A program made the translations under genes and the position numbers. The notes beneath the pieces were generated by a model that worked only from the letters and a program-made list of their open reading frames with translations, searched no databases and was not told where the DNA came from. DNA of 64,000 bases. It comes from Pseudoalteromonas caenipelagi. GTDB taxonomy: Bacteria; Pseudomonadota; Gammaproteobacteria; Enterobacterales; Alteromonadaceae. This document shows positions 17,572 through 26,332 of this stretch, piece after piece (position 1 is the stretch's first letter; every line of letters begins with the position of its first letter). The stretch covers positions 682,001 to 746,000 of the forward strand of contig NZ_JABBPG010000002.1 of assembly GCF_013140855.1 (NCBI RefSeq), in the 5' to 3' direction.

Positions 17572-20005
17572 ATTGACTGTGCAATGCGTATGCAGGCTCA
17601 TTGACCAAGGCACGTTTGGTGGGCAAATAAGTTGCCAGCAATACCACCGCTGAAAGCAATAGTGTTAATATCACAGCCGCAATTGCCACATCCATAAATT
17701 CCACACCAATAGGGGCCGACATCGCATACCCTAAGGTAAGGCCAATGGCTAACCCCGGCACCGCACCGAACAATAATTGCTTCGTGCCTGAGATGACAAA
17801 CTCGGCGATGATCCTTTGCTCACTTGCGCCTAACGCACGTTTTACGCCTATTTCCTGTGTTCGCTGAGAAATGGTATTGGCCATCACCCCATAGATACCA
17901 CTGGCTGCTAATAAGAATGATGCTAAGCCAAATAACATTAATACGCCACCAACAAATCTAAGTGGTGCAACACGTTGTGATAAACGCGCATCTAAGCTGC
18001 CAATATCAAAAATAGGCAGATCAGGAGCAATGTCATCAACTGCTTTTGTGAGCGCTGCTTTAGCAATTGCCATATCACTGTTGATGTGTGCCGCAATAAA
18101 CATAGATGAGCGTGGTGCTTGTGCAAATGGTAAATAAACCGATGGCATTTTTATCTCTTTATCTCTGTTTGGCATATTCTGCACAATATGCTTGATCACA
18201 CCAACAATGGTAAACCAAGGGCCTTTGGTGCCATTTTCACTGATAAACTGTATTTTGTGACCAAGGGGTTGGGCTGTTGTCATAAATTGATCTACAAAGC
18301 TGTCGGTCACAATTACGGTATGGTTTTGCGCTTTGTTGTCAGCTTCGCTAAAGAAACGCCCCTCAATCAATTGTGCTTCTAGGTTACTTAAAGAGCCTGG
18401 TAATACCGCTATTTGGTTAGCTCGTGGGTAGCTAGATAAGTTTTGTTGGCTATATTCTTGAGTGGCAACTGCTATGGCTGGGCGTTGGTCACTAAAGCCC
18501 GGGAGTCTCGACATAACCACAGTATCGTGCAGGGCATTTTGAGTGCTTAACTGAGTTTTAAGGGCCTGTACAAACTGCACCTTTTGCTCGTCTGTCGCAT
18601 AGCTTTCTTGCGGCAGAGCAATCTGACCAATTAGTTTATTGCGGGTATTTACGCCATAGTCTGCATACGTCGCTTTAAAGCTTGCTGTGATCATCACCGC
18701 GGCAACGATTAAAATCGTGATAGACAAAAATACCTCACCTATCACCAGTGCTTTATTGAGCTTACCGGCGTTTTTACCTAGCGCACCACGTGTACCATCG
18801 CGCAGTACCGCATTAAAATCACCATTAATGTTGCGCCAAGCGGGTAAAAAACCAGTAACAAAAATAGTGCCCACTAAAAAGGCAAAAAAGATTTTTAGCG
18901 TATACGCATCCACGCCAAAGTCCCACCAAAATGGCGGTCTATCGGTAAAGAACTGGTTTGTGACGGTTTGAGTCACTTCTAATCCCCAACCCATAACGAG
19001 TAGGCCAATCAGGCCACCAAGGCCACAGATAAAAATACTTTCCCATAACAATTGGCTTAATAAACGCCCTGTAGGCGCACCTAACGCTACTCTAATGGCG
19101 GTTTCTTGAGAGCGTTCTACAGCTCTTGATAGTAATAAATTGCCAACGTTAACAGACGCGAGCACCAATATTAAAACAGCTGCTATATGCAGCACATACA
19201 CAACGGGCATACCGCCATCTGCGGTAGACATATGCATGGTTAAAGCATAGGCGCTCAAGCCCGAATTGGTTTTTGGATAGCGCTCAGCAAGGCGCTGCAT
19301 GATTAAATTCAGCTGATGGTCTATTTGCTCAATGCTAACGTCTGGTTTACGCAGAGCAAGCCCTGTTACCAAACTATTTTGCTCTCTGGTTACCTGCTCG
19401 GTGTTATCACGCAAAGGGCGCCACAGCTGCGCGCGACGTGGAAAATAATACCCCTCAGGCATCACCCCGATAACACGATGGTTTACACCATTTATGGTAA
19501 TGTTTTGCGATAACACATCGGCTTGCCCGGCAAACTGGTTTTGCCATAAGTCATAGCCAATAACCGCGACATGTTCACCGCCAACTTTGTCTTCATCACT
19601 GTTAAATGTTCTGCCCAATATCGGAGTCGTGCGCGTAAGCGCAAAAATATTGGCCCGCGCATCTGTGGCACTGTATCTGCGAGCACCATCTCTACCTGAT
19701 ATACTCACAATTTCATTTCGATATGCACTAAATTCGCTGGCACTGGTTAGATTTGCTTGAACCTGTGCAAAGTCATGTAGATTAAAGTCTCCAAAATGAC
19801 GTTTGCCGTTAATCGAGGTTGTCATTTCAATAATATGTTCGCCATCTTCAAACGGCAGAGGCTTAAATAACATGGTGTTCATAAATGAAAATAAATACAC
19901 ACTTAAGCCAATACCTGTGGCCATTACAAACACTGTTAAGGCACTAAAACTGGGTTTTTTAGCCAATAAGCGCATGGCATATTTAATATCGTTGCGAATA
20001 CTCAT
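17570..20005 (-). CDS. ABC transporter permease with MacB periplasmic core and two FtsX domains
   Basis: 811 aa, about twice the length of a simple MacB-type permease. One transmembrane helix near residues 19-40 precedes a MacB_PCD periplasmic domain, then a three-helix FtsX domain (about 270-400); the pattern repeats with a second periplasmic region (450-660) and a C-terminal FtsX domain containing ISQRTQEIGVKRALGAS. Proteins of this duplicated form pair with a separate ATPase and a periplasmic adaptor to expel peptides or envelope stressors. The ATPase gene ends 10 bp upstream, and all cluster genes share one direction. Confidence 0.92.
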   Translation of the reverse strand: MSIRNDIKYAMRLLAKKPSFSALTVFVMATGIGLSVYLFSFMNTMLFKPLPFEDGEHIIEMTTSINGKRHFGDFNLHDFAQVQANLTSASEFSAYRNEIVSISGRDGARRYSATDARANIFALTRTTPILGRTFNSDEDKVGGEHVAVIGYDLWQNQFAGQADVLSQNITINGVNHRVIGVMPEGYYFPRRAQLWRPLRDNTEQVTREQNSLVTGLALRKPDVSIEQIDHQLNLIMQRLAERYPKTNSGLSAYALTMHMSTADGGMPVVYVLHIAAVLILVLASVNVGNLLLSRAVERSQETAIRVALGAPTGRLLSQLLWESIFICGLGGLIGLLVMGWGLEVTQTVTNQFFTDRPPFWWDFGVDAYTLKIFFAFLVGTIFVTGFLPAWRNINGDFNAVLRDGTRGALGKNAGKLNKALVIGEVFLSITILIVAAVMITASFKATYADYGVNTRNKLIGQIALPQESYATDEQKVQFVQALKTQLSTQNALHDTVVMSRLPGFSDQRPAIAVATQEYSQQNLSSYPRANQIAVLPGSLSNLEAQLIEGRFFSEADNKAQNHTVIVTDSFVDQFMTTAQPLGHKIQFISENGTKGPWFTIVGVIKHIVQNMPNRDKEIKMPSVYLPFAQAPRSSMFIAAHINSDMAIAKAALTKAVDDIAPDLPIFDIGSLDARLSQRVAPLRFVGGVLMLFGLASFLLAASGIYGVMANTISQRTQEIGVKRALGASEQRIIAEFVISGTKQLLFGAVPGLAIGLTLGYAMSAPIGVEFMDVAIAAVILTLLLSAVVLLATYLPTKRALVNEPAYALHSQ

Positions 20006-20015
20006 AATTCAGCCC

Positions 20016-20744
20016 TTATACACTCATAGCGTCAGCAGCATCTGCTTTAGCACTGTGGGTTTTATGATCAGAGATAATACGCCCATCGAGTACTTCAATA
20101 TTACGTTGTGCTCGTTGGGCTGATCGAGGATCGTGAGTAACCATACAAATGGTGGCACCTTCACCATGCAGCTGATCAAGTAAGGCTAATACATCGTGGG
20201 CATTTTTAGAGTCAAGGTTACCGGTTGGTTCATCCGCTAGAATAAGGCTTGGTGAGCCTGCAATCGCTCGCGCAATCGCTACACGTTGCTGCTGTCCACC
20301 CGATAACTGAGACGGATAATGGTTAACTCGGTGGCTCATGTTTACTTTGGCTAAGGCTTCAGCCGCCATCTGCTTGATTTGAGATTTGGTTAAGTCTTTG
20401 CGGTAAGTAAGTGGTAACTCCACATTTTCCATTACATCTAAATCACTGATCAGGTTAAACGACTGAAAGATAAACCCTATTTGTTGGTTTCTGATCTGAG
20501 CACGCTGTGCTTTGCTGAGCTTACTTACCTCGTGGCCCGCTAGCTGGTAACTGCCTGACGTTGGCGTGTCTAATAACCCAAGCAAAGACAGCAGGGTAGA
20601 TTTACCCGAGCCAGAAGGCCCTGATATCGCGATATATTCTTGCTTAAATACTTGTAGAGATACGTCTTGAAGTGCATGGGTTTCTAAGTCGTCAGAATAA
20701 AATACTTTGCTTAGGTTTTTCAGTTGTAAGACACATTGAGTCAT
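20016..20744 (-). CDS. ABC transporter ATPase (MacB/LolD family)
   Basis: 242 aa nucleotide-binding domain. Walker [13 protein letters not shown]-loop [11 protein letters not shown], signature [15 protein letters not shown], Walker [14 protein letters not shown] and H-loop MVTHDPRSA are all intact, so it should hydrolyse ATP. The family drives mechanotransmission by FtsX-like permeases rather than classical import. It lies 10 bp upstream of the permease gene and 9 bp downstream of the adaptor gene, forming a tripartite efflux set; a TolC-like outer-membrane partner is not in the window. Confidence 0.96.
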   Translation of the reverse strand: MTQCVLQLKNLSKVFYSDDLETHALQDVSLQVFKQEYIAISGPSGSGKSTLLSLLGLLDTPTSGSYQLAGHEVSKLSKAQRAQIRNQQIGFIFQSFNLISDLDVMENVELPLTYRKDLTKSQIKQMAAEALAKVNMSHRVNHYPSQLSGGQQQRVAIARAIAGSPSLILADEPTGNLDSKNAHDVLALLDQLHGEGATICMVTHDPRSAQRAQRNIEVLDGRIISDHKTHSAKADAADAMSV

Positions 20745-20753
20745 GATGTTTTC

Positions 20754-22004
20754 CTAATTGATTCTAAATTGGGTGTAACTTTCAAAGCGGCTTGGATCAG
20801 AGGTAATAACCTGATCACCCTCTTGCAGGCCTTGAATGATTTGTACATAACTGACAGACCCTAAACCCAGCTTTACTGCTGTGCGCTCAGCCATTAAACC
20901 ATCTGAACTGAGCTTGTAAACACTGGATTGAGTCTGGCTTTGAGAAAACAGTGGGCGTGACACATATAAGGTGTCGCTTAGTTGCGCAATGGTGATCTCT
21001 CCATTAACGCTCAGTGCTGGACGTGCATCACTTGGTAGTGCTTGGGAAAAGGCAACATCAACTTGAACATTGCCCTGCACAACCTCTGGATCTATGCGGG
21101 TAACACGGCCAAGCACCTCATTGTTTTGTGTATCAATGGTGACCTTTTGGCCCACGGCGATTTGTTGAATTTGAATTTCGGGAATTTGTAGTTCAGCAAT
21201 TAACGCGTTTTGGTTAGCAAGCTTGGCAATGTTACTGCCCATACTCACATGCTGACCTACTTCAATGGGAAGCGCTAAAATAATGCTATCGATTGAAGCG
21301 CGTACGGTGAGGTCGTTCACCTGTGTTTGAATGCGAGACACACGGTTTTTTAACTGATTGAGTCTCGCAAAGCGGGCATGTTGCTGCGCTTGCAAGCTTT
21401 TGATTGATTCAGCCAGTTGAACTTTGGCAGAGCGCAAGGCTTGCTGTGCTTGCTCAAGCGCAATTTTAGCACGCTGAAAATCAAGCTTAGACACCGCACC
21501 TGTGGCGATTAACTCTTGGTGTGCTTGGTATTCGTGCTCAGCGCCCGTTAATGCCATTTGGGCGTTAAGTATATCTGAGCGCTGTTTTGCGATTGCAGCC
21601 TGCTCTGCTAAGTCGCTGGCTTTGTGTTCGGCTTCTAATGCTGAGAGTTCCCACTCGGCTTCACTAAGCTCTTGCTCTAACCGCGGATTAGTCAGGCGTA
21701 CAATTTCATCACCTTGGCGTACTTGTTGGCCTGGTTTGTATAGCAGTGCGTCAACCTTGGCATCGCCACTGGCCGATAGCCATTGCACTTTTTCAGGTAC
21801 CAATACGCCATTACCTCGCACAGTAACGGTAAAGTCTCCTCTTTGTACTTGGCTAATGACTAAAGAATTGGCATTTAGCGTAAGCTCAGCACGGCTAAAC
21901 TGCCAAAGCTGATATGCACCAATAAATATGATGGCCATGGTGATGCAAGCTGTAACATACTTACGAATAGGCGTGGCCTTTTGTTCAGATACTGCAATGT
22001 CCAC
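20754..22004 (-). CDS. Periplasmic adaptor (HlyD/MacA-like) of the ABC efflux cluster
   Basis: 416 aa. An N-terminal transmembrane anchor (about 17-36) is followed by a half-lipoyl stretch (VQWLSASGDAKVDALLYKPGQQVRQGDEIVRL), a long Ala/Gln-rich coiled-coil hairpin (about 105-220), the second lipoyl half and a beta-barrel region ending PSRFESYTQFRIN. Such adaptors bridge the inner-membrane permease to an outer-membrane channel. It is the first gene of the cluster, and its upstream region holds the predicted sigma54 promoter. Confidence 0.93.
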   Translation of the reverse strand: MDIAVSEQKATPIRKYVTACITMAIIFIGAYQLWQFSRAELTLNANSLVISQVQRGDFTVTVRGNGVLVPEKVQWLSASGDAKVDALLYKPGQQVRQGDEIVRLTNPRLEQELSEAEWELSALEAEHKASDLAEQAAIAKQRSDILNAQMALTGAEHEYQAHQELIATGAVSKLDFQRAKIALEQAQQALRSAKVQLAESIKSLQAQQHARFARLNQLKNRVSRIQTQVNDLTVRASIDSIILALPIEVGQHVSMGSNIAKLANQNALIAELQIPEIQIQQIAVGQKVTIDTQNNEVLGRVTRIDPEVVQGNVQVDVAFSQALPSDARPALSVNGEITIAQLSDTLYVSRPLFSQSQTQSSVYKLSSDGLMAERTAVKLGLGSVSYVQIIQGLQEGDQVITSDPSRFESYTQFRIN

Positions 22005-22047
22005 TTAAGCTCCTACAGAATAAAAATACGGGTGTTGTAGAGTTAAT

Positions 22048-22063
22048 TGCAGAGAGTGTGCCA
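22048..22063 (-). promoter_or_regulatory. Predicted sigma54 (RpoN) promoter of the ABC efflux cluster
   Basis: The minus strand reads TGGCACACTCTCTGCA against the consensus TGGCACRNNNNTTGCW, with a single mismatch. The invariant GG (-24) and GC (-12) are correctly spaced. The predicted start of transcription is near 22037, giving a leader of about 33 nt before the adaptor ATG at 22004. Confidence 0.82.
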
Positions 22064-22114
22064 AATGTTAAGATATTGAAATGTTTAATGTTATTTTGTT
22101 TCTATTATTTTTAA

Positions 22115-22158
22115 TCCCAAAAATGGGACTAAAAATGAGACAGATCCCAAAATTGAGA
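22115..22158. promoter_or_regulatory. Paired 14-bp dyads, likely enhancer sites for the NtrC-type regulator
   Basis: Site 1, TCCCAAAAATGGGA (22115-22128), is a near-perfect inverted repeat. Site 2, TCCCAAAATTGAGA (22145-22158), has the same length and layout with a degenerate right arm. Their centres are 30 bp apart, about three helical turns, and about 84 and 114 bp upstream of the predicted sigma54 start. This is the classical arrangement for cooperative binding of an NtrC-family activator. The identity of the binding protein is inferred from the neighbouring regulator gene. Confidence 0.65.
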
Positions 22159-22272
22159 AAGACCTATTGAGATCTGTATCGAGGGTTAGGGTAGAGATCA
22201 TTTGGATTTCAAGGTACAGTTGCGTCAATATGCATTAAGCATAAAAATTAGTGATTCAGATAAGGGAACTTG

Positions 22273-23163
22273 GTGCGTTACCTCACTTTATTAAGTTATG
22301 TTTTAACAGGCGTTTTTTGCTCGTTGGCGAACGCTACTGACACCGTGCGTTATAACATTGCACAGAGCGTGTACGACCCAAAGCAAGCGTACTATTTATC
22401 AGTATTGCAATTAGCATTAGAAAAAAGCGCACATAAATATGGTGACTTCCAACTAATCCCATTATCACTTGATGAGGCGCCTCAAGGTAGAACACTCGAC
22501 TTGCTCGCTAACAAAAATGTTTTAGATGTGCACTGGAGTGTTACTTCAATTGAGCGAGAGCAACAGCTTGGTACTGTATACATTCCGCTTATGCGCGGTC
22601 TAATGGGCGCACGGTTGTTTTTGATCCACAAAGACAATACGCAGAGCTTTGCAAAACTACAGAATGCTCAAAAGCTAAAGCAATATTCGTTTGGCAGTGG
22701 TATTGATTGGCCCGATACCAAAATATACGAAAGAAACGACATTGTTGTTGCTACCAGTGACAGCTCTCATTTACATGATATGCTGGCCCAAAAGCGTTTT
22801 GATCTGTTCCCACGGGCCTTACATGAACCGTGGGGCGAAATAGCCAATAGAGCACAGTTGGTAGTAGAAGACAATTTTGTGCTTTGCTATCCCACCGCCA
22901 TGTATTTTTTTGTGAATAAAGACAATCATAGGTTAAGAAAGCGCCTTACCTACGGGCTAGAAAAAGCGATAGCAGATGGTAGTTTTGAAAAACGTTGGTT
23001 AGCTAATCCTATCATTGCACAGGCACTAATGAAGAGTCATGTATCTGATAGAACTGTGCTTAAAATTAAAAATCCATATATGAGTATACGCACCCGAGAT
23101 ACCCTAAAAGTTGCGCGTTACCTCTACCAGCCATTGCAATCGTGCGTACAGCCCTCATTATAA
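22273..23163 (+). CDS. Periplasmic type 2 solute-binding-like protein
   Basis: About 296 aa. The GTG at 22273 is preferred because AAGGGA lies 5 nt upstream; a TTG at 22270 is also in frame. A signal peptide ends near SLANA. The body has features of bacterial extracellular solute-binding family 3: a substrate lobe with RYNIAQSVYDPKQAYY, a hinge region GSGIDWPDTKIYER, and a C-terminal ALEKAIADGSFEKRW-like helix. No permease is adjacent, so it may be a stand-alone sensor or an orphan. It diverges from the ABC efflux cluster and shares its 260-bp upstream region. Confidence 0.75.
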   Translation: MRYLTLLSYVLTGVFCSLANATDTVRYNIAQSVYDPKQAYYLSVLQLALEKSAHKYGDFQLIPLSLDEAPQGRTLDLLANKNVLDVHWSVTSIEREQQLGTVYIPLMRGLMGARLFLIHKDNTQSFAKLQNAQKLKQYSFGSGIDWPDTKIYERNDIVVATSDSSHLHDMLAQKRFDLFPRALHEPWGEIANRAQLVVEDNFVLCYPTAMYFFVNKDNHRLRKRLTYGLEKAIADGSFEKRWLANPIIAQALMKSHVSDRTVLKIKNPYMSIRTRDTLKVARYLYQPLQSCVQPSL

Positions 23164-23191
23164 GGGCTATCTACACAGGTGCTGATATAAG

Positions 23192-23632
23192 TCAGGCGGT
23201 TTGTTTGCGAGTGCTTACTTTGTTTCCTAGCACTTGGTCAATGCTCCATTGACCTGCGCCATGAGCTGCTAGCATTAAAAACCCGCCCGCTATAGCAATA
23301 TTTTTAAAGAACATTATAAATTGCATCGGATCCGCCAAGTTAGCATGAAATAGTACAGCGCTTACCACGCTAAACCCTGCAAATGCCAGCGCAGTTACAC
23401 GGCTCAGTAGTCCGGTGAGAATAAACAGGCCGCCAATAAGTTCAAAAGCAATCACTAAGGGCAGTAACTCTGAAGGTAAGCCCGCTGATGCCATGTATTG
23501 TGCGTTGCCATCAAAATATTGTATTTTGTTTAAGCCTGCCAAAATGAAAATAGCCGATAAACCAAAGCGAGCCAGTAACACCGACGCGTTAGCAAAAAGG
23601 GTGTTGTTTACAAGTGGATTAATGATGTTCAT
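23192..23632 (-). CDS. DoxX-family membrane protein
   Basis: 146 aa with four transmembrane helices. The motif LARFGLSAIFILAGLNKIQYFD and the later AFELIGGLFILTGLLSRVTALAF segment are typical of DoxX/YphA proteins, which have been linked to thiol redox stress but have no settled biochemical role. GAGGAAC precedes the start on the minus strand. It diverges from the AraC-type regulator across about 215 bp, suggesting that this regulator may control it. Confidence 0.9.
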   Translation of the reverse strand: MNIINPLVNNTLFANASVLLARFGLSAIFILAGLNKIQYFDGNAQYMASAGLPSELLPLVIAFELIGGLFILTGLLSRVTALAFAGFSVVSAVLFHANLADPMQFIMFFKNIAIAGGFLMLAAHGAGQWSIDQVLGNKVSTRKQTA

Positions 23633-23848
23633 AGTCGTTCCTCAATAAGTAAGTTGATAAGTCAGTAATGGTGACTGATGAAATGAGTTTATATTCTTTA
23701 GAAAAGATTAAAATTAGTATATTTAGGGGTTATCATTCTGATTTTAAGAATTATCGTGATGGCTGAGGTACGACAGCAATCTCAATCAAGACATTTAAAG
23801 TTTACCTAACCATACTAAGCGTTTTAGAACAGCAAAGGATTAAATAGA

Positions 23849-24715
23849 GTGTGTAAAGAGTCTTTAGAGCGCCGTATTAAAAGAGTATGTGATTATATTA
23901 GCCATCACTTGGATGGCCAGTTAGATCTCGCACAGCTAAGTGAGGTAGCGGCATTGTCTCGATATCATTTTCATCGCGTATTTTTAGCTTATACAGGTGT
24001 AAGTGTGATTAAGTTCTTACAGCTCGCCAGATTAAAAAGAGCATCTTTTCAATTGGCGTTTGAGCTTGATATGAAAATTATCGACATAGCATTAGAGGCG
24101 CAGTTTGATAGCAGTGAAGCGTTCTCTCGCGCATTTAAACGTACCTTTTCGCAAACCCCAAGTCAGTTTAGACAAAACCCAGATTGGCCAAACTGGTATC
24201 GAGTTTATGAACTAACCTTGCCCAATAGCAGTGATAAGCTAGAAGTGTCGATAGTTGAATTTGCCCACACCCCCATCGCATATTTAACCCATAGTGGTGA
24301 CCCACAACGGGTGTACGAAAGTGCTGGTAAATTTGTAGCTTGGCGAAGACAAAGCCAGTTATCACCTATTGCCAATTGCCGCACTTTTGGTATTCCTAAT
24401 GGTGACCCAAACACAATGGAAGAGTCAGCTTTTAGGTTCAAAATATGTGGCTCACTGCAGCATAACAATAGCACTATTCCCGACAACGAATTTGGTGTAA
24501 AAGTAGGCGAAATTCCCGCTATGCGCTGCGCAAAAGTCACTCACTTTGGCAGCCACGACACCTTAGAAAACACCATTTATGCTTTATATGAGCAGTGGTT
24601 GCCACAAAGCCAAGAGACACTAGGCGAGCACCCTGTGTTTTTTGAATATCTAAACTTTATTCATGAAGTAGACGAATGCGATTTACGCACTGAAGTGTAT
24701 CTGCCACTGGTGTAA
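23849..24715 (+). CDS. AraC-family regulator with GyrI-like effector domain
   Basis: 288 aa from a GTG start. The N-terminal third carries the two AraC helix-turn-helices (LDLAQLSEVAALSRYHFHRVF and IIDIALEAQFDSSEAFSRAFKRTFSQTPSQFR). The C-terminal 160 residues form a GyrI/BmrR-like small-molecule-binding domain. This is the SoxS/Rob-like layout, with Rob-type order. The effector is unknown; the divergent DoxX gene is a plausible target. The palindrome at 24743-24759 lies just past its stop codon. Confidence 0.92.
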   Translation: MCKESLERRIKRVCDYISHHLDGQLDLAQLSEVAALSRYHFHRVFLAYTGVSVIKFLQLARLKRASFQLAFELDMKIIDIALEAQFDSSEAFSRAFKRTFSQTPSQFRQNPDWPNWYRVYELTLPNSSDKLEVSIVEFAHTPIAYLTHSGDPQRVYESAGKFVAWRRQSQLSPIANCRTFGIPNGDPNTMEESAFRFKICGSLQHNNSTIPDNEFGVKVGEIPAMRCAKVTHFGSHDTLENTIYALYEQWLPQSQETLGEHPVFFEYLNFIHEVDECDLRTEVYLPLV

Positions 24716-24742
24716 TGCACTCTAGAGTAGTTGGAAGGAAAG

Positions 24743-24759
24743 TGTAAAGGGGGGTTACA
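24743..24759. repeat. Palindrome TGTAA-AGGGGGG-TTACA, copy 2 of 3
   Basis: Same 17-bp motif as at 1877-1893, with one base of the arm replaced by an extra G. It lies 28 bp beyond the stop of the AraC-type gene. Confidence 0.55.
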
Positions 24760-24773
24760 GTTTATTGTTAAGA

Positions 24774-25220
24774 GACCCTGAAACAAGTTCAGGGCGACGG
24801 TTTATTTAGTTTAGGGTGACGTACGTCGGTTCACCGCCACACAGGCGGCTCAGAAATGATGCTCGTCATCCTGACGAAGGTCAGGATCTAGTTTGTTGTT
24901 ATGAGACCCTGAAACAAGTTCAGGGCGACGTACGTCGGTTCACCGCCACACAGGCGGCTCAGAAATGAGGCTAGTCATCCTGACGAAGGTCAGGATCTTG
25001 TGTTGGCTGTGTAGTTACGTGTAAATGGACCCTGAAACAAGTTCAGGGTGACGGTTTATTTAGTTCAGGGCGATGTACGTCGGTTCACCGCCACACCGGC
25101 GCCTCAGAAATTGGGCTCGTCATCCTGACGAAGGTCAGAATCTAGTTTGTTGTTATGAGACCCTGAAACAAGTTCAGGGTGACGGCGTGTCGTCATCCTG
25201 ACGCAGGTCAGGATCTAGTA
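24774..25220. repeat. REP-like palindrome cluster containing CRISPR repeats, upstream of cas1
   Basis: Two hairpin modules recur. Module B is CCTGAA-ACAAG-TTCAGG (around 24777, 24908, 25030 and 25160). Module A is ATCCTGAC-GAAG-GTCAGGAT (around 24868, 24976, 25121 with one change, and 25195 with one change). Between B and A, preceded by GTACGTCG, sits a 28-bp CRISPR repeat in three of the units. The tail of the main array at 35793-35862 repeats the same A-B order. No transposase was seen. The modules look like non-autonomous dispersed palindromes. Confidence 0.8.
24829..25110 (+). CRISPR. Three solitary type I-F repeats outside the array
   Basis: Copies at 24829-24856 and 24938-24965 are identical over 28 bp to the array consensus. 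The third, 25083-25110, differs at two positions, weakening the CCGCC/GGCGG hairpin. Spacing is 109 and 145 bp rather than 60, and the intervening DNA is REP-like sequence rather than 32-bp spacers. They have the same orientation as the array. Cas6f could in principle cleave any transcript crossing the two intact copies. Confidence 0.85.
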
Positions 25221-25354
25221 GCGTTTACTTATCTAGCTACATATTGTGCTATATCAATAAGAACAAAATAACTTATCTATTTTAATTGTATTTGCCGAAT
25301 TTGCCGTTTAGTCTAGAAGTTAACCATATGTAAATAATAGGGACAGTGGTGAAC

Positions 25355-26332
25355 ATGGAAGACTTAAGCCCGACCGACCTGAAAACCATTTTGCACTCAA
25401 AACGTGCCAACATGTATTACTTGGAACATTGTCGAGTGATGCAAAAAGATGGCCGCGTGCTGTATCTTACTGAAGCAAAACACGAAAACCAGTACTTTAA
25501 TATTCCCATCGCTAATACCACGGTTTTAATGCTGGGAAATGGTACATCTATTACCCAAGCCGCTATGCGTATGTTGGCACAGGCTGGGGTGCTCGTCGGA
25601 TTTTGTGGCGGTGGCGGCACTCCTTTGCATATGGCGTGCGACGTAGAATGGTTTACCCCGCAAAGTGAATATCGACCCACTGAATATCTACATGGCTGGT
25701 TACAGCTTTGGTTTGATGATACAAAGCGGCTAGACGCGGCAAAAAAATTTCAAAATGCGCGTATTCAATATCTCGAAAAAGTGTGGAAAAAAGACCGAGA
25801 ACTTAAAACTGAAGGTTTCGATTTTAATCACGATGCCATTCAAAACGCACTAAATACTTTTCGCAAACGCACAGAAGAGGCATCTAAGCAGTCTGAACTA
25901 CTACTAACAGAAGCACAGCTTACCAAAGTACTTTATAAATATGCGGCCAATAACACAGACATAGCTGACTTTACCCGCCAACATCAAAGCACCGACAAAG
26001 CCAATGATTTTTTAAACCACGGTAATTACCTAGCTTATGGGCTTGCTGCCAGTTGTTTGTGGGTACTGGGTATTCCACATGGTTTTGCTGTGATGCATGG
26101 TAAAACTCGACGTGGGGCTTTGGTATTCGATGTAGCCGATTTAATTAAAGATGCCTTGGTGCTGCCATGGGCCTTCGTTTGCGCAAAAGAAAATGCCACT
26201 GAGCAGGAATTCCGACAACAAGTACTACAAGCATTTACCGATCATAAAGCACTCGATTATATGTTCGATACGGTAAAACAAATTGCGTTGCAAACCTACT
26301 CCGACGAACACATCGAGGCAAACAACCTATGA
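25355..26332 (+). CDS. cas1: Cas1, type I-F spacer integrase
   Basis: About 325 aa from the ATG at 25355, matching the usual start MEDLSPTDLKTILHSKRAN of Cas1-F; in-frame GTG codons at 25346 and 25349 are alternatives. Characteristic segments are YLEHCRVM, NTTVLMLGNGTSITQAAMRMLAQAGVLVGFCGGGGTPL and LTPQSEYRPTEY-like text (FTPQSEYRPTEY), plus the C-terminal HGFAVMHGKTRRGALVFDVADLIKD with metal-binding residues. Cas1 joins new spacers to the leader-proximal repeat with the Cas2-Cas3 fusion. First gene of a six-gene plus-strand operon; it overlaps cas2-3 by 4 bp. Confidence 0.98.
   Translation: MEDLSPTDLKTILHSKRANMYYLEHCRVMQKDGRVLYLTEAKHENQYFNIPIANTTVLMLGNGTSITQAAMRMLAQAGVLVGFCGGGGTPLHMACDVEWFTPQSEYRPTEYLHGWLQLWFDDTKRLDAAKKFQNARIQYLEKVWKKDRELKTEGFDFNHDAIQNALNTFRKRTEEASKQSELLLTEAQLTKVLYKYAANNTDIADFTRQHQSTDKANDFLNHGNYLAYGLAASCLWVLGIPHGFAVMHGKTRRGALVFDVADLIKDALVLPWAFVCAKENATEQEFRQQVLQAFTDHKALDYMFDTVKQIALQTYSDEHIEANNL

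Noticed and set aside
24774..25220. Insertion sequence or transposon upstream of cas1
   Set aside because: No transposase frame, terminal inverted repeats or target duplication could be recognised; the repeats are short palindromes.
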